A stretch of DNA of 64,000 bases from Amycolatopsis mongoliensis (GCF_030285665.1 NZ_CP127295.1:3472001-3536000); one strand, 5' to 3'. Positions 34,601-42,475 are shown, counted from the stretch's first letter. Numbers and translations are program-made. The notes: generated from the letters alone by a model not told the origin.

Positions 34601-34920
34601 CCGGTGGTCGGCATGATCGGCAGCTCGCCCATCACGCCGCAGCCGACGCCGGACAGGTGCGTCTGGCTGAAGCCGTAGATCGCGTTCTGCAGGTAGTCGT
34701 AGCCGCCCTGACCGCCGGTGTCCGGGCTGACCTGCACCATTCCGAACGGCGCGCTCGCGCCGGGGAACGTGTTGCCGAAGTTCTGCGTGCCGACGAAGGG
34801 GTTGACCAGGCTCACCGGATCGGCACTTTCCGGAGCGGCTTCCGCCACGGCAGGCGCCAGCCCGGTGACGACCACCCCCACCGCCACCGCGGCGGCCAAC
34901 CGTCTGCTCTGCGACCACAT
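31678..34920 (-). CDS. Secreted GH92 alpha-1,2-mannosidase
   Basis: The protein has 1080 residues. I chose ATG 34920, which has GGGAGGT 6 bases upstream and begins a clean signal peptide (RRLAAAVAVGVVVTGLAP, cleavage near AEA). The GH92 core follows: DPVSLVNPFVGTQNFGNTFP at the mature N-terminus, YGFSQTHLSGVGC, TGNDDLGTMSAWYVFSSLGLYP and WAGAPAKT. These are the calcium-dependent inverting mannosidase landmarks. The C-terminal ~300 residues add an NPCBM/Ig-like region. It removes mannose from external glycans. A LacI-type palindrome at 34938-34951 suggests sugar-responsive repression. Confidence 0.9.
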   Translation of the reverse strand: MWSQSRRLAAAVAVGVVVTGLAPAVAEAAPESADPVSLVNPFVGTQNFGNTFPGASAPFGMVQVSPDTGGQGGYDYLQNAIYGFSQTHLSGVGCGVMGELPIMPTTGAVDNVDKNAYRSEYSHDDEHAEPGYYRVGLKKYGVNAELTATARTGWQRYTFPSTGQANVLFNTGQANQSVKDSEIHVVGDRTLEGRVRAGGFCAGHDEHTVYFTATFDRPFSSYGTWRGSTRTEGSRDAAGTGGNGAWASFDASTDHDVVLKVGLSYTGLDGARKNLAAETKDFDFDATRAALHQQWADKLGAIKIGGGTTERQTAFYTALYHAQLHPNLAGDTDGAYTGFDGKVHTASGYTPYQNFSLWDTYRPQNQLLEMLEPQVARDVALSVVAIGRDGGWLPRWALAESETNIMTGDPVTPFLVEAWSKGLLAGHEEEAYALLKKNATSTPPADSPYNGRSGVTYYNDRGYIPSGLELGKDCAAKGGDNDCEHPASATMEYSAADAALALMAKGLNHQADARMFADRGQWYKNLWDSSTQQFRPRTTEGTFLTPYNPVDADHQFHEGGAYQYQWLVPQDPAGLVSLMGGKKTTEQRLDSFFAYGNLLKDPAGTARNDWISSPYDYYGKATYNPNNEPDLLAPYMYLWAGAPAKTATVVRAAMTLFTTGPDGMTGNDDLGTMSAWYVFSSLGLYPTMSGANFLALSSPQFESATVRIGQYGRSQGGTLTVNAPGASDTNRYVQSVSLNGRDVRQTSLDWSSVAHGGTLNHKLGSKPSSWGTGSEPPSVNNAAGDLRRHVDASLRQSSVVIPAGSAQQVHLDLDVLAQNPLLQPVTISATAPAGWKAKVQPVDLIWSGRLPVQKTVPITVTVPAGAALGTYPVQVKVAGLGANTVTRSATIEVRTPSACASTAGAQCAVELGRDYNHDGTATVAASTEGNFDGGGWSYDADLLPPAGPVTWDGVTYAAPDASGTAANFVEARGQSLLLPAGQRTALKLVGASHNGPVTTTLTAHYTDGTSADVTATFGDWAGSGSPVVLEMPHRIKAGSGVDGPPVRLFGISAALDGGKTLQSVSLPNDPRVEIYALTLA

Positions 34921-34937
34921 GGGCGCACCTCCCAGGA

Positions 34938-34951
34938 TGACAACGTTGTCA
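34938..34951. promoter_or_regulatory. LacI-type operator upstream of the GH92 gene
   Basis: TGACAACGTTGTCA is a perfect 14-base palindrome with the central CG typical of LacI-family operators. It lies 18 bases before the mannosidase start codon, where a bound repressor would block transcription. No LacI gene is in the window. Confidence 0.7.
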
Positions 34952-35021
34952 GAAGCGGACCTTCGGTCAGGCCCTCGGTTCGGTGAGCAGCTTTCCACCT
35001 CGGTGCGGGTTTGAGAAGCCC

Positions 35022-36341
35022 TCAGCCGGCCGCTTCGCGCAGCAACCGGGCGGCGGTCCCGACAGCGTTGTCGGCGAGGTTGCCGTAGCCGAGGACGAGC
35101 GCGGGCTCGCCGGGAGCTTCCCGGTAGTCGTCGAGGTCGGCCACTTTCACGCCCTTGGCGCGCGCCCTCTTCGTCACTTCGGCCGCGTCCCGGTCGAGGT
35201 GCAGGACGAGGTGCAGACCGGCCGCTGCACCCGAAAGCCGCACGGGGCCGAGCGCGTCGACGAGCCGGTCACGGCGTGCGCGGTACCGCAGGCGCGCGGC
35301 CCGGAGGTGCCGGTCGTAGCCGCCGCTCTCGACGAAGCCGGCGAGCGCGAGCTGGTCGACCACCGGCGGCGCGTGCCCCGAGAGAGTCCATTGTGGAGGG
35401 AGCGCGACCCAGCCGAGCCCGAGCGCGGGGCTGAGCGTCTTGCTGACGGACCCGAAGAGCGCGACCCGTGCCGGATCGGTGCCCTGGACGGTGCCGACGG
35501 GCCGCCGGTCGTAGCGGAACTCGGCGTCGTAGTCGTCTTCGAGGATCAGCCCGTCGACGTCCCGGGCCCAGGTCAGCAGCTCCACACGTCGTCGCGGGGA
35601 GAGGACGGCGCCGGTCGGGAACTGGTGCGCCGGCGTGACGAGCACGGCCCGCGTCCCGCGCGGGATCCGATCGACGTCGATGCCTTCTCCGTCGACCGGC
35701 ACCGAATCGATCGCCATCCCGGTCGCGGCGGCGGCGCGCCGCAACCGCGTCCAGCCGGGGTCCTCGACGGCCAGCCGCGTGACACCCTTTTCGAGCAGGG
35801 CGCGGCAGACGCGGGTCACGCCGTCGGTGACGCCGCCGCAGATCAGGACGTCGTGCGTTTCGGCACCCCGGACTCGCCGCAGGTAGCCGGCGAGAGTCCG
35901 GCGGAGCCGGGGGTGACCGCCTCGATCGGGCAGCCCGAAGTCGGCGTGCGGCACGGTCGTGAGCACCTCACGCACGGCGTCCGCCCACCGCTGCCGCGGG
36001 AAGTGCCGCAGGTCGGGCAGCCCCGGGGCGAGGTCGTACCGCGGCGGGGCTTCCCTGCGTACGGGGGTTCTCGGCGCCGGTTCGCTCGCGACGCGGCGCA
36101 CGCGCGTGGCCGATCCGGTGCGCCCGGCGAGGTACCCCTCGGCGACGAGCTGGGCGTAGGCCTGCGTGACGACCCACCGCGAGCACCCCAGATCGGCGGC
36201 GAGCTGCCGGCTCGGCGGCACGGCGACGCCGTCTTCGAGCCCGCGGATCGCCCGGCGCAGGGCGCGCGCGAGCTGGTCGTGCTTCGGCCCCGACCCGCTC
36301 AACTCCAACAGGACACTCCAATTGGTCTGTGGCCCGGCCAC
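35022..36341 (-). CDS. MocR-type regulator (GntR DNA-binding domain fused to aminotransferase fold)
   Basis: The protein has 439 residues and starts at GTG 36341. The N-terminal GntR winged helix (residues ~20-85) includes LARALRRAIRGLEDGVAVPP, SRQLAADLGCSRWVVTQAYA and LVAEGYLAGRTGSATRV. The C-terminal fold-type-I aminotransferase domain has VEDPGWTRLRRAA, LILEDDYDAEFRYDRRPVG and the PLP-Lys site SVSKTLSPALGLGW. MocR proteins sense PLP or amino compounds and usually control the neighbouring gene, here the divergent aldo/keto reductase. PdxR is one possible identity, but no pdxST is nearby. Confidence 0.88.
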   Translation of the reverse strand: MAGPQTNWSVLLELSGSGPKHDQLARALRRAIRGLEDGVAVPPSRQLAADLGCSRWVVTQAYAQLVAEGYLAGRTGSATRVRRVASEPAPRTPVRREAPPRYDLAPGLPDLRHFPRQRWADAVREVLTTVPHADFGLPDRGGHPRLRRTLAGYLRRVRGAETHDVLICGGVTDGVTRVCRALLEKGVTRLAVEDPGWTRLRRAAAATGMAIDSVPVDGEGIDVDRIPRGTRAVLVTPAHQFPTGAVLSPRRRVELLTWARDVDGLILEDDYDAEFRYDRRPVGTVQGTDPARVALFGSVSKTLSPALGLGWVALPPQWTLSGHAPPVVDQLALAGFVESGGYDRHLRAARLRYRARRDRLVDALGPVRLSGAAAGLHLVLHLDRDAAEVTKRARAKGVKVADLDDYREAPGEPALVLGYGNLADNAVGTAARLLREAAG

Positions 36342-36354
36342 GCCATTGGACTGT
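36318..36354. promoter_or_regulatory. Paired operator-like direct repeats for the MocR regulator
   Basis: CCAATTGGTCTGT (36318-36330) and CCATTGGACTGT (36343-36354) are near-identical direct repeats spaced by about two helical turns. They span the start of the MocR gene and lie just before the aldo/keto reductase. Tandem sites of this kind are typical for MocR dimers. Confidence 0.5.
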
Positions 36355-36388
36355 AGTACCGGACCGATTCTCTTCTAGGTTCGTGTGC

Positions 36389-37384
36389 ATGAAGAAGGTG
36401 GAACTGGGCCGGACCGGCCAGTGGGTGAGCCAGGTGTCGCTCGGCTGCATGACGATGGGGACGTCGACGGACGAAGCGACGTCGGCCCGCATCCTGGACG
36501 CGTACCTCGACGCGGGCGGCGACTTCCTGGACACGGCGAACTGCTACGCGTGGTGGGCGGGCCCGTCGTTCGTCGGCGGCGAAAGCGAGTCCATGCTCGG
36601 CAAGCTGCTTCGCGGCCGCCGGGACCGGGTGTGCCTGGCGACGAAGGTGGCGGCGGGCATCACGGACTTCCCCGCGGCCCGCACCGCGACCCGGCCGGAC
36701 GGCACGACGGACTGGGAGGCGAGGGAGCGCACCTACGAAGGTGCGAGCGCCGCGGTGATCCGGCGCGAGGTGGAGGAAAGCCTGCGGCGCCTGGGAACGG
36801 ACCACATCGACCTGTACTACGTCCACGTCGACCTCCGCCGCGAGCCGCTCGAGGAGACACTGTCCGCATTGGACGATCTGGTCCGGTCGGGCAAGGTCCG
36901 CCACACGGGCTGGAGCAACGTCCGCACGTGGCGCCTCGAGCGCATCCGCACGCTGGCGCTGGCGAACGGCTGGCCCTCTCCGGCGGCGGTCCAGGTCCAG
37001 CACTCGTACCTGCGCCCGGCCGGCGCCGACGTCCCCTCGATCGCGGGTGGCGAGCTGCTGGACTGGCTGGCGGCGCACCCGGACGTCTCGCTGGCGGCGT
37101 ATTCGTCCCTGCTGCGCGGAATCTACGACGACGCGGCCTATCGCGAGTCAACACCGATCTGGCGTGCGTACGCGGGCCCGGACTCGGAGGCGCGGCTGGC
37201 CGCGGTGGCGAAGGTGGCCGCTTCGCTGGGAGCCACGGGCAACCAGGTGGCGCTGGCGTGGCTGCTGCGTCGCGGGGTCATCCCGCTGATCGGCCCGCGC
37301 ACGTGGGAGCACTACGCGTCGATCGCCCCGGCGTTCACCTTGGAGCTTCCGGACGAGCACATGTCCTTGCTGGACAACGCGTAG
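36389..37384 (+). CDS. Aldo/keto reductase
   Basis: The protein has 331 residues. The TIM-barrel AKR pattern is present: LGRTGQWVSQVSLGCMTMG, DAGGDFLDTANCYAWWAG (catalytic Asp and Tyr), RVCLATKVAAG (Lys), DHIDLYYVHVDLRREPLEETL (His) and GNQVALAWLLRRGVIPLIGP (NADPH phosphate site). It reduces aldehydes or ketones, with no substrate readable. It is probably controlled by the divergent MocR regulator. Its last 73 bases overlap the end of the convergent LysR gene. Confidence 0.88.
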   Translation: MKKVELGRTGQWVSQVSLGCMTMGTSTDEATSARILDAYLDAGGDFLDTANCYAWWAGPSFVGGESESMLGKLLRGRRDRVCLATKVAAGITDFPAARTATRPDGTTDWEARERTYEGASAAVIRREVEESLRRLGTDHIDLYYVHVDLRREPLEETLSALDDLVRSGKVRHTGWSNVRTWRLERIRTLALANGWPSPAAVQVQHSYLRPAGADVPSIAGGELLDWLAAHPDVSLAAYSSLLRGIYDDAAYRESTPIWRAYAGPDSEARLAAVAKVAASLGATGNQVALAWLLRRGVIPLIGPRTWEHYASIAPAFTLELPDEHMSLLDNA

Positions 37385-38211
37385 GCGGTGGCGAGCAGCG
37401 CGGCGACGCTCGGTTTGTGTTCGTCGCGCCGCCGCCAGGTCATGGTGACCTCGGTCGTCCGTCCGGCGAGGGGGACGGCGACCGCGCCGGGGTGGTCGAC
37501 CATCGCGGGCACGATCCCGCACCCCATCCCGGCGGCCACGCAGCGCCCGAGGGCGGCGAGGCTGCCGACCTCGGTGCCGACGACGGGCCCGTCGATCCGG
37601 TCCAGCATCTCCCGGAAGCCGCAGCCCTTCGGCGTGGCGAGGAACCCGACGCCCCGGAGGTCGCCGGGCCGGATCTCTTCCTTTTCCGCCAACGGGTGTC
37701 CCGGCGGCACGATGACGACGAGCGGTTCGGCTTTCAGCGCCCGGCTCGCCAGCGCCGGGTCGTCCGGCGGGGTGCCGAAGGTGAAGCAGACGTCCATTTC
37801 GGACTCTCTGACGCCCTTGTACAGCTCCCCGCGTCCGCCTTCTTTCACAGACATCCGGACGCGCGGCCACCGCGTTCGGTAAGCGCCGAGGATCGGCGGA
37901 ACCCAGTGCGTGCACAGGGTTTCGAGCGCGCCGATGGTCAGTTCGCCGTCGGGTTCGCCGCGCTCCGCGTCCACGGCGGCCTTGGCTTCCTCGGCAAGCG
38001 AAAGCATCCGATCGGCGTAGCCGACCAGCCGTTCCCCGGCGGCGGTGAGCTTCCGGGTGGCGCGGTCGAAGAGCGGCGACCCGAGTTCGGCTTCCAGGGC
38101 CTGGATCTGTTCGGTGACACTGGACTGGGCGTAGTGCAGTTCGGCGGCGGCGCGGGTGAAGTTGAGCGTCCGCGCGACGACGCGGAAGGTGCGCAGGTGA
38201 CGCAGTTCCAT
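37312..38211 (-). CDS. LysR-family transcriptional regulator
   Basis: The protein has 299 residues and starts at ATG 38211; a further ATG four codons upstream is possible. The winged helix is MELRHLRTFRVVARTLNFTR, AAAELHYAQSSVTEQIQALE. The effector domain includes LVVIVPPGHPLAEKEEI and CVAAGMGCGIVPAMVDHPGA. It lies divergent to the MFS exporter gene (82 bases between starts), the usual arrangement for a drug- or metabolite-responsive activator. The C-terminal tail overlaps the aldo/keto reductase gene on the other strand. Confidence 0.88.
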   Translation of the reverse strand: MELRHLRTFRVVARTLNFTRAAAELHYAQSSVTEQIQALEAELGSPLFDRATRKLTAAGERLVGYADRMLSLAEEAKAAVDAERGEPDGELTIGALETLCTHWVPPILGAYRTRWPRVRMSVKEGGRGELYKGVRESEMDVCFTFGTPPDDPALASRALKAEPLVVIVPPGHPLAEKEEIRPGDLRGVGFLATPKGCGFREMLDRIDGPVVGTEVGSLAALGRCVAAGMGCGIVPAMVDHPGAVAVPLAGRTTEVTMTWRRRDEHKPSVAALLATAYALSSKDMCSSGSSKVNAGAIDA

Positions 38212-38293
38212 GTGGGCCCCCATCGGCGTTCCCGATACCCGCCATCGTAACTGCCTGCTTCCGCCGACGTCACGGAGCGTCCAGGCTTTCGGT

Positions 38294-39556
38294 GTGCCAA
38301 GACTCCTCATCGGCCTTTCGCTGGGCTACTTCCTGGTCATGCTGGACACGACGATCGTGACTGTGGCGCTTCCCGCGTTGTCGTCTTCTTTGCCAGTCCA
38401 GCAATGGATTTCGAACGGTTACACGCTGACGTTCGCGGCCTTCCTCCTGACGGCGGGCGCCTGGTCGGACCGCTTCGGCGCCCGCCGGGTGTTCTTCACG
38501 GGCTTGACCTCGTTCGGTGTGCTGTCTCTGTTGTCGGCGTTTTCGTTCGCGCCTTCGATGCTGATCGCGCTCCGCGCGCTGCTCGGAGTGGCGGGAGCGC
38601 TGCTGGTGCCGTCATCGCTGTCCCTGATCACGGCGGCCTACCCCGCGGCCGCCGCCCGCGCGAAGGCGATGGGCGTGTGGGCGGCGTTGAGCGGAACGGG
38701 CCTGGTGGCGGGCCCGCTCCTGGGCGGCTTGCTGACGCAGACCTTCGGCTGGCGAGCGATCTTCGTGGTGAACGTCCCGGTGGCGGCGGTGGCTCTGGCA
38801 CTGTCTTCCGCGGCGCCGCGCACCCCGCCCAAGCCAGGCCGCTTCGACCTGGTCGGCCAGGCGTCGGCGATAGTCGCTTTATCGACATTGACCTACGCCC
38901 TGGTCGAGGGCAGCCCGTGGATCCTGCCGGTTTCCGTGGTCGCGGCAGCGGTGTTCGTGACGTCCCAACGCCGCCCGGACGCGATGCTCCCGCGGCGCCT
39001 GCTGTCCCGGGGCCTGCTGGCGGGCGCGATCGTGAACTTCGGCTTGTCGGGCGTGTTGTTCGTGCTGTCGCTGTACTTCCAGGAGACGCGGGGCTATTCG
39101 CCGTCATCGACGGGCCTGGCATTCCTGCCGTTGACGATCCCGACGGCGTTCAACCCGATCTTCACGGGCCGTTGGGTGGCCCGGATCGGCCCCCGAATCC
39201 CGGCGGTGTCCGGCTTCCTCCTGATGTCGGCGGGCACGTCGATCCAGGCGTTCGCCCCCGCGCTTTCGGTGGTGGCGCTGGCGCTGCTGGGTTTCGGGGT
39301 GTCACTGGCGATCCCGGCACTGCTGACGGCGGTGGTCGGCTCGGCCCTACCCGACCTGGCGGGCATCGCGGGCGGAGCACTGAACGCTTCCCGTCAGACG
39401 GGCGCTGTCCTGGGGGTGGCGATCCTCGGAGCCCTGATGACGAGGACGACAGTGTCGATCACCCTGCTCGTGGCAGCGTGCCTCCTCGCGGGTGGAGCAC
39501 TTGTCGTCGCGTCGAAGTCGAATGCGGGCCGGACTCGAGTCAGTCCTCTCGAATAG
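38294..39556 (+). CDS. MFS transporter, DHA-type drug exporter
   Basis: The protein has 420 residues and starts at GTG 38294. It has about 12 membrane helices. Helix 1 carries FLVMLDTTIVTVALPAL, the conserved D-T-T/I-V-x-V-A-L-P signature of DHA2-type exporters. The loop after helix 2 is GAWSDRFGARRVF (motif A), and ALSGTGLVAGPLLGGLL (motif C, antiporter) is present. It probably exports small organic molecules using protons. It is divergent from the LysR gene, its likely regulator. It ends about 80 bases before the IS21 element. Confidence 0.88.
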   Translation: MPRLLIGLSLGYFLVMLDTTIVTVALPALSSSLPVQQWISNGYTLTFAAFLLTAGAWSDRFGARRVFFTGLTSFGVLSLLSAFSFAPSMLIALRALLGVAGALLVPSSLSLITAAYPAAAARAKAMGVWAALSGTGLVAGPLLGGLLTQTFGWRAIFVVNVPVAAVALALSSAAPRTPPKPGRFDLVGQASAIVALSTLTYALVEGSPWILPVSVVAAAVFVTSQRRPDAMLPRRLLSRGLLAGAIVNFGLSGVLFVLSLYFQETRGYSPSSTGLAFLPLTIPTAFNPIFTGRWVARIGPRIPAVSGFLLMSAGTSIQAFAPALSVVALALLGFGVSLAIPALLTAVVGSALPDLAGIAGGALNASRQTGAVLGVAILGALMTRTTVSITLLVAACLLAGGALVVASKSNAGRTRVSPLE

Positions 39557-39690
39557 TCCGAAGAGTCGCGCCGGTCTTCTCGATGAACCAGAAGGACCAC
39601 CCGTTGCGGTTCGGGTGGACGTTGTCAACGCTTCGTGAACCTTGACCCCGGGTGGTCTCCGGAAAGTTGACCCCTCCGAGGTGTTGTTGT

Positions 39691-40509
39691 CTAGTTCTGG
39701 TTGGGGTTCTGCTGCTGGTCGCGCAGCAGATTGCGGCGTTGGCGGGTCCGGTAGGAGTCGCCGGTGAGGGTGAGAACCTCGGCGTGGTGGACCAGACGGT
39801 CGATCATGGCCGCGGCGACGACATCGTCGGAGAAGGTCTCGCCCCAGCGGCCGAACGGCAGGTTCGAGGTCACCATCACCGAGCCCTGCTCGTAGCGGGA
39901 GGCGATGAGCTGGAAGAACAGGTTCGCCGCGTCCTGGTCGAACGGGATGTAGCCGACCTCGTCGATGATGATCAGCTTGTAGCGGCGGATCTTCTTCAGC
40001 TCAGCCTCCAGCCGGTTGCCGTGATGGGCGGCGGTGAGCCGGGCGATCCAGTTGCTGGCGGTGTCGAACAGCACCGAGTGGCCTGCCTGGGTGGCCCTGA
40101 CTCCGAGCCCGATCGCCAGGTGGGTTTTGCCGATGCCGGGCGGGCCGAGCAGAATCACATTCTCGGCCTTCGCGACGAACGTGCTGGTCGACAGGTGCGC
40201 CAGCACGTCGCGACGCAGCGAGGGCAGGTGGTCGAGGTTGAAGTCCTCCAGGGTCTTGACCGCCGGGAAGTGGGCGGTGCGGATCCGCATCACGGTGCCT
40301 TTGGATTCGCGGTCGGCGACCTGGCGCTGCAACAGTGCGGCGAGGTATTCCTCATGGGACCAGTTCTCGTCCCGGGCCTGGCCGGCCAGCTGCTCCCAGA
40401 ACGCCCCGATCGTCGGGGTCTTGAGCACCCGGGTGAGATAAGCGATCTGGGACGGCAGCCCGTCTTTCGGCGCTGCGGCCGACGGTTTGGGCTGGACGGT
40501 TGTGCTCAC
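39691..40509 (-). CDS. istB: IS21 helper ATPase IstB
   Basis: The protein has 272 residues. It is an AAA+ ATPase with Walker A GPPGIGKTHLAIG, Walker B KLIIIDEVGYIPF and a sensor region around SVMVTSNLPFGRW. It assembles on DNA and directs the transposase to the target. The N-terminal RVLKTPTIGAFWEQLAGQAR segment is the usual IstB entry. It starts inside the 3' end of istA (4-base overlap). Confidence 0.93.
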   Translation of the reverse strand: MSTTVQPKPSAAAPKDGLPSQIAYLTRVLKTPTIGAFWEQLAGQARDENWSHEEYLAALLQRQVADRESKGTVMRIRTAHFPAVKTLEDFNLDHLPSLRRDVLAHLSTSTFVAKAENVILLGPPGIGKTHLAIGLGVRATQAGHSVLFDTASNWIARLTAAHHGNRLEAELKKIRRYKLIIIDEVGYIPFDQDAANLFFQLIASRYEQGSVMVTSNLPFGRWGETFSDDVVAAAMIDRLVHHAEVLTLTGDSYRTRQRRNLLRDQQQNPNQN

Positions 40510-41771
40510 GTGTTGCTCGCTTTCGTTGGTGGTGCAGTGAAATCGACGCCGAAGAGCGCGTCGTAGTCCGGCAGGGCCCGCATCGCGACGACGTGTCCGT
40601 CGGCGTGACGGCGGGTCTCGCCGGAGACCTCGCGGCGCAGGCGTTCGGCCGCGAAGTTCTTCCGCAGCAAGGCCGCGGCGGCCTGGTGGGCCGGGTCGGT
40701 GACCACGACCTGCTTGGCCCAGCAGCGGCCATGCCGGGCGACGAGTTGCCCGTCGCAGAACACCGTCACCTCATCCGGCGAGGCGGTGACGTCAACGAAC
40801 CGGCCGATCATCCGTGGGTCGACGGAGTAGTCGACGGTGTCGACCCGCACGTAGTAGTCCCGCCCGAGCCGGACCCGCTGGTTCAGCCCGATCGGCGGGG
40901 CGACCGGCGGCAGTGGCAGCATGGCCTGGTAGTCGGTTTCCAGCAGCTCGACCGGGCGGCCCTGGATCGACCGGACGGTCCGGTTGTTCGCCCGGACCAG
41001 CCAGTCCTCAAGCTGGGTGTTGAAGTCGGCCGGGCCGGTGAAGACCCGGCCGGGCAGGAACGAGGTCTCCAGAAACTGGTTGTTCCGCTCGACCATGCCC
41101 TTGAACTCCGGGTCCCGCGGCGGCGCGAGCACGATCTTCGCGGCCAGAGTGCCGACGAACGCCGCGGCCGGGACGCTGACCCGCCCGGTCCCGCCGATCG
41201 CGGACTCCCGGTCCCAGACCAGCTGCTTGGTGACCCGGCCGATCCCGTTGATCAGCTGCCACATCCCCGACAGGATGTCCCCAGCCTGCCGCGACGGGAT
41301 CATCGTCGCGGTCAGGAACCGCGAGAAGCACAGCGTCATCACCAGCACCGGCAGCACCCTTTCCTGGCCCGCGGCGACCGGGATCCGTGGCTCGGGAAAC
41401 CACAGGTCGCACTGGGCGATCTGGCCGGGCGCGTAGACGACCCGGTCGACCGGATCGATCCCGGCATACTCCGGCCGCAACACGGCCAGCTTCTTCTTCA
41501 GCGGCGACATCGAGTACGGCCAGCCGATCTTCTGCGCGATCACCGGGCCTGGCATCCGCGGCCACTCCGCCAGCAGCGCCCGGATCTGCGGCTCGAACGC
41601 GTCCGCCACCGACCCTCGCGACGCCCGCTGATACGACGGCGGACCGTCCGACCTCAACGCCGCCCGGACCGTGTTCCGCGCGACCCCCAACCGCCGGGCA
41701 ATCTCCTTGATCGGCACACCCTCAGCCCGATGCAACCGGCGGATCTCCGCCCAGTCCTCCACGTTCAACAC
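40506..41771 (-). CDS. istA: IS21 transposase IstA
   Basis: The protein has 421 residues and starts at ATG 41771. An N-terminal helix-turn-helix (VPIKEIARRLGVARNTVRAA) binds the terminal repeats. The rve/DDE core follows: AQCDLWFPEP (first Asp), then LVMTLCFSRFL, LVWDRESAIG (second Asp region) and FKGMVERNNQFLETSFL (Glu). A C-terminal beta-barrel ends it. No frameshift or stop is visible, so the element may be active. Confidence 0.92.
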   Translation of the reverse strand: MLNVEDWAEIRRLHRAEGVPIKEIARRLGVARNTVRAALRSDGPPSYQRASRGSVADAFEPQIRALLAEWPRMPGPVIAQKIGWPYSMSPLKKKLAVLRPEYAGIDPVDRVVYAPGQIAQCDLWFPEPRIPVAAGQERVLPVLVMTLCFSRFLTATMIPSRQAGDILSGMWQLINGIGRVTKQLVWDRESAIGGTGRVSVPAAAFVGTLAAKIVLAPPRDPEFKGMVERNNQFLETSFLPGRVFTGPADFNTQLEDWLVRANNRTVRSIQGRPVELLETDYQAMLPLPPVAPPIGLNQRVRLGRDYYVRVDTVDYSVDPRMIGRFVDVTASPDEVTVFCDGQLVARHGRCWAKQVVVTDPAHQAAAALLRKNFAAERLRREVSGETRRHADGHVVAMRALPDYDALFGVDFTAPPTKASNT

Positions 41772-41829
41772 CCTCCTACCTCAGAGGGGGGCAACTTTCG
41801 GAAGACTCCTGGGGGTCAGTTTTCACGAG

Positions 41830-42147
41830 TCAGCGGCAGACGTGGGGATTGAGTGCTTGGACCACGCCGATGGCCGCTCCGCTGGGGCTCTTGTACGAGC
41901 GGCCGGCCAGCTCGCCGGTCGTGATGGCCACGCGCTTCGTGTCCGGGTTGAAAGTCGCCTCGATGTGCTGCTTGACGAAGTTGTCGAGCAGTCGCCGGAC
42001 GACTTCGCCTGCGGAGATGTGCCACGCGCGGGCAAGAAGCATGACCCGGTCGTGGTCGTGGAGGTTCGTGCGGCATGTCGACCTGTGGCGCGGATAAAAG
42101 GCTTTCGAGTTTCCTGATCGTTGACTGTTTCCTGTTTGTGCAGGCAA
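41830..42147 (-). CDS. Small RHH-like hypothetical protein
   Basis: The frame has 105 codons but needs a TTG start at 42147; the next in-frame ATG lies 35 codons in. The middle (LHDHDRVMLLARAWHISAGEVVRRLLDNF) looks like a ribbon-helix-helix or short DNA-binding unit. The C-terminal half (RVAITTGELAGRSYKSPSGAAIGVVQAL) is a small beta-alpha unit. The stop lies 4 bases from the IS21 end. It may be intact or a remnant that has lost its original start. Confidence 0.45.
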   Translation of the reverse strand: MPAQTGNSQRSGNSKAFYPRHRSTCRTNLHDHDRVMLLARAWHISAGEVVRRLLDNFVKQHIEATFNPDTKRVAITTGELAGRSYKSPSGAAIGVVQALNPHVCR

Positions 42148-42155
42148 CAGGAAAC
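42127..42155. promoter_or_regulatory. Inverted repeat, operator candidate
   Basis: GTTTCCTGTT (42127-42136) and AACAGGAAAC (42146-42155) are exact reverse complements with 9 bases between. A TTGACT element lies directly before it (42121-42126). It sits between the RHH-like frame and the secreted mini-protein gene, 97 bases before the latter's start. Confidence 0.5.
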
Positions 42156-42251
42156 GCCTTGTTTGCCTATTCTGGGTGACGAATCCTGGTTGCAGGGCCC
42201 GGAAATCCCCCGGAATCCCTGAAAAACCCCCATTCCTTTGGAGGATTCGTC

Positions 42252-42434
42252 ATGTCCATGCCCAAGAAGCTGGCCAAAATCGGTGGACCCGTGCTCGCGC
42301 TCTGCATCGTCGCGGCGGCGCCGGTGATCGGTTCCGCCACGGCGTTCGCCGACGGTGACGGTGGTACGCCGCCGCCGGTCACCACCACCAACCCGCCGCC
42401 CGCGGGGACCGACGGCAACCCCTGGCACGGTTGA
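42252..42434 (+). CDS. Secreted mini-protein
   Basis: The protein has 60 residues and a strong TGGAGGA ribosome site. Residues 1-33 form a signal peptide (MPKKLAKIGGPVLALCIVAA then APVIGSATAFA). The mature part is only ~27 residues, acidic then Pro/Thr-rich, ending GTDGNPWHG. It has no cysteines in the mature part. It lies just upstream of, and convergent to, a large SARP regulator. It could be an extracellular signal or a cell-wall-associated peptide; the role is unknown. Confidence 0.7.
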   Translation: MSMPKKLAKIGGPVLALCIVAAAPVIGSATAFADGDGGTPPPVTTTNPPPAGTDGNPWHG

Positions 42435-42475
42435 CGTGCGCCGGGCCGGCCGTCAACCGGCCGGCCCGGAATGCG

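Larger units (their letters stand above)
39636..41825 (-). mobile_element. IS21-family insertion sequence, apparently intact
   Basis: The element is about 2190 bp. The termini are imperfect inverted repeats that begin TGAA..TGACCCC and contain GGAAAGTTG(A/C)CCCC further in (39636-39681 against 41780-41825). Both expected genes, istA and istB, are full length and overlap by 4 bases. I see no clear target-site duplication. The insertion lies between the MFS gene and a small RHH-like gene whose stop is only 4 bases from the right end. Confidence 0.88.

Noticed and set aside
32638..34986. 782-codon + strand open frame opposite the GH92 gene
   Set aside because: It is a low-complexity Arg/Val/Ala/Gly sequence without motifs. 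The minus strand encodes a signal peptide and the GH92 core.
39636..41825. Target-site duplication of the IS21 element
   Set aside because: The bases flanking the two ends (..GCTTCG and CGAGTC..) do not match over the 4-8 bases expected.
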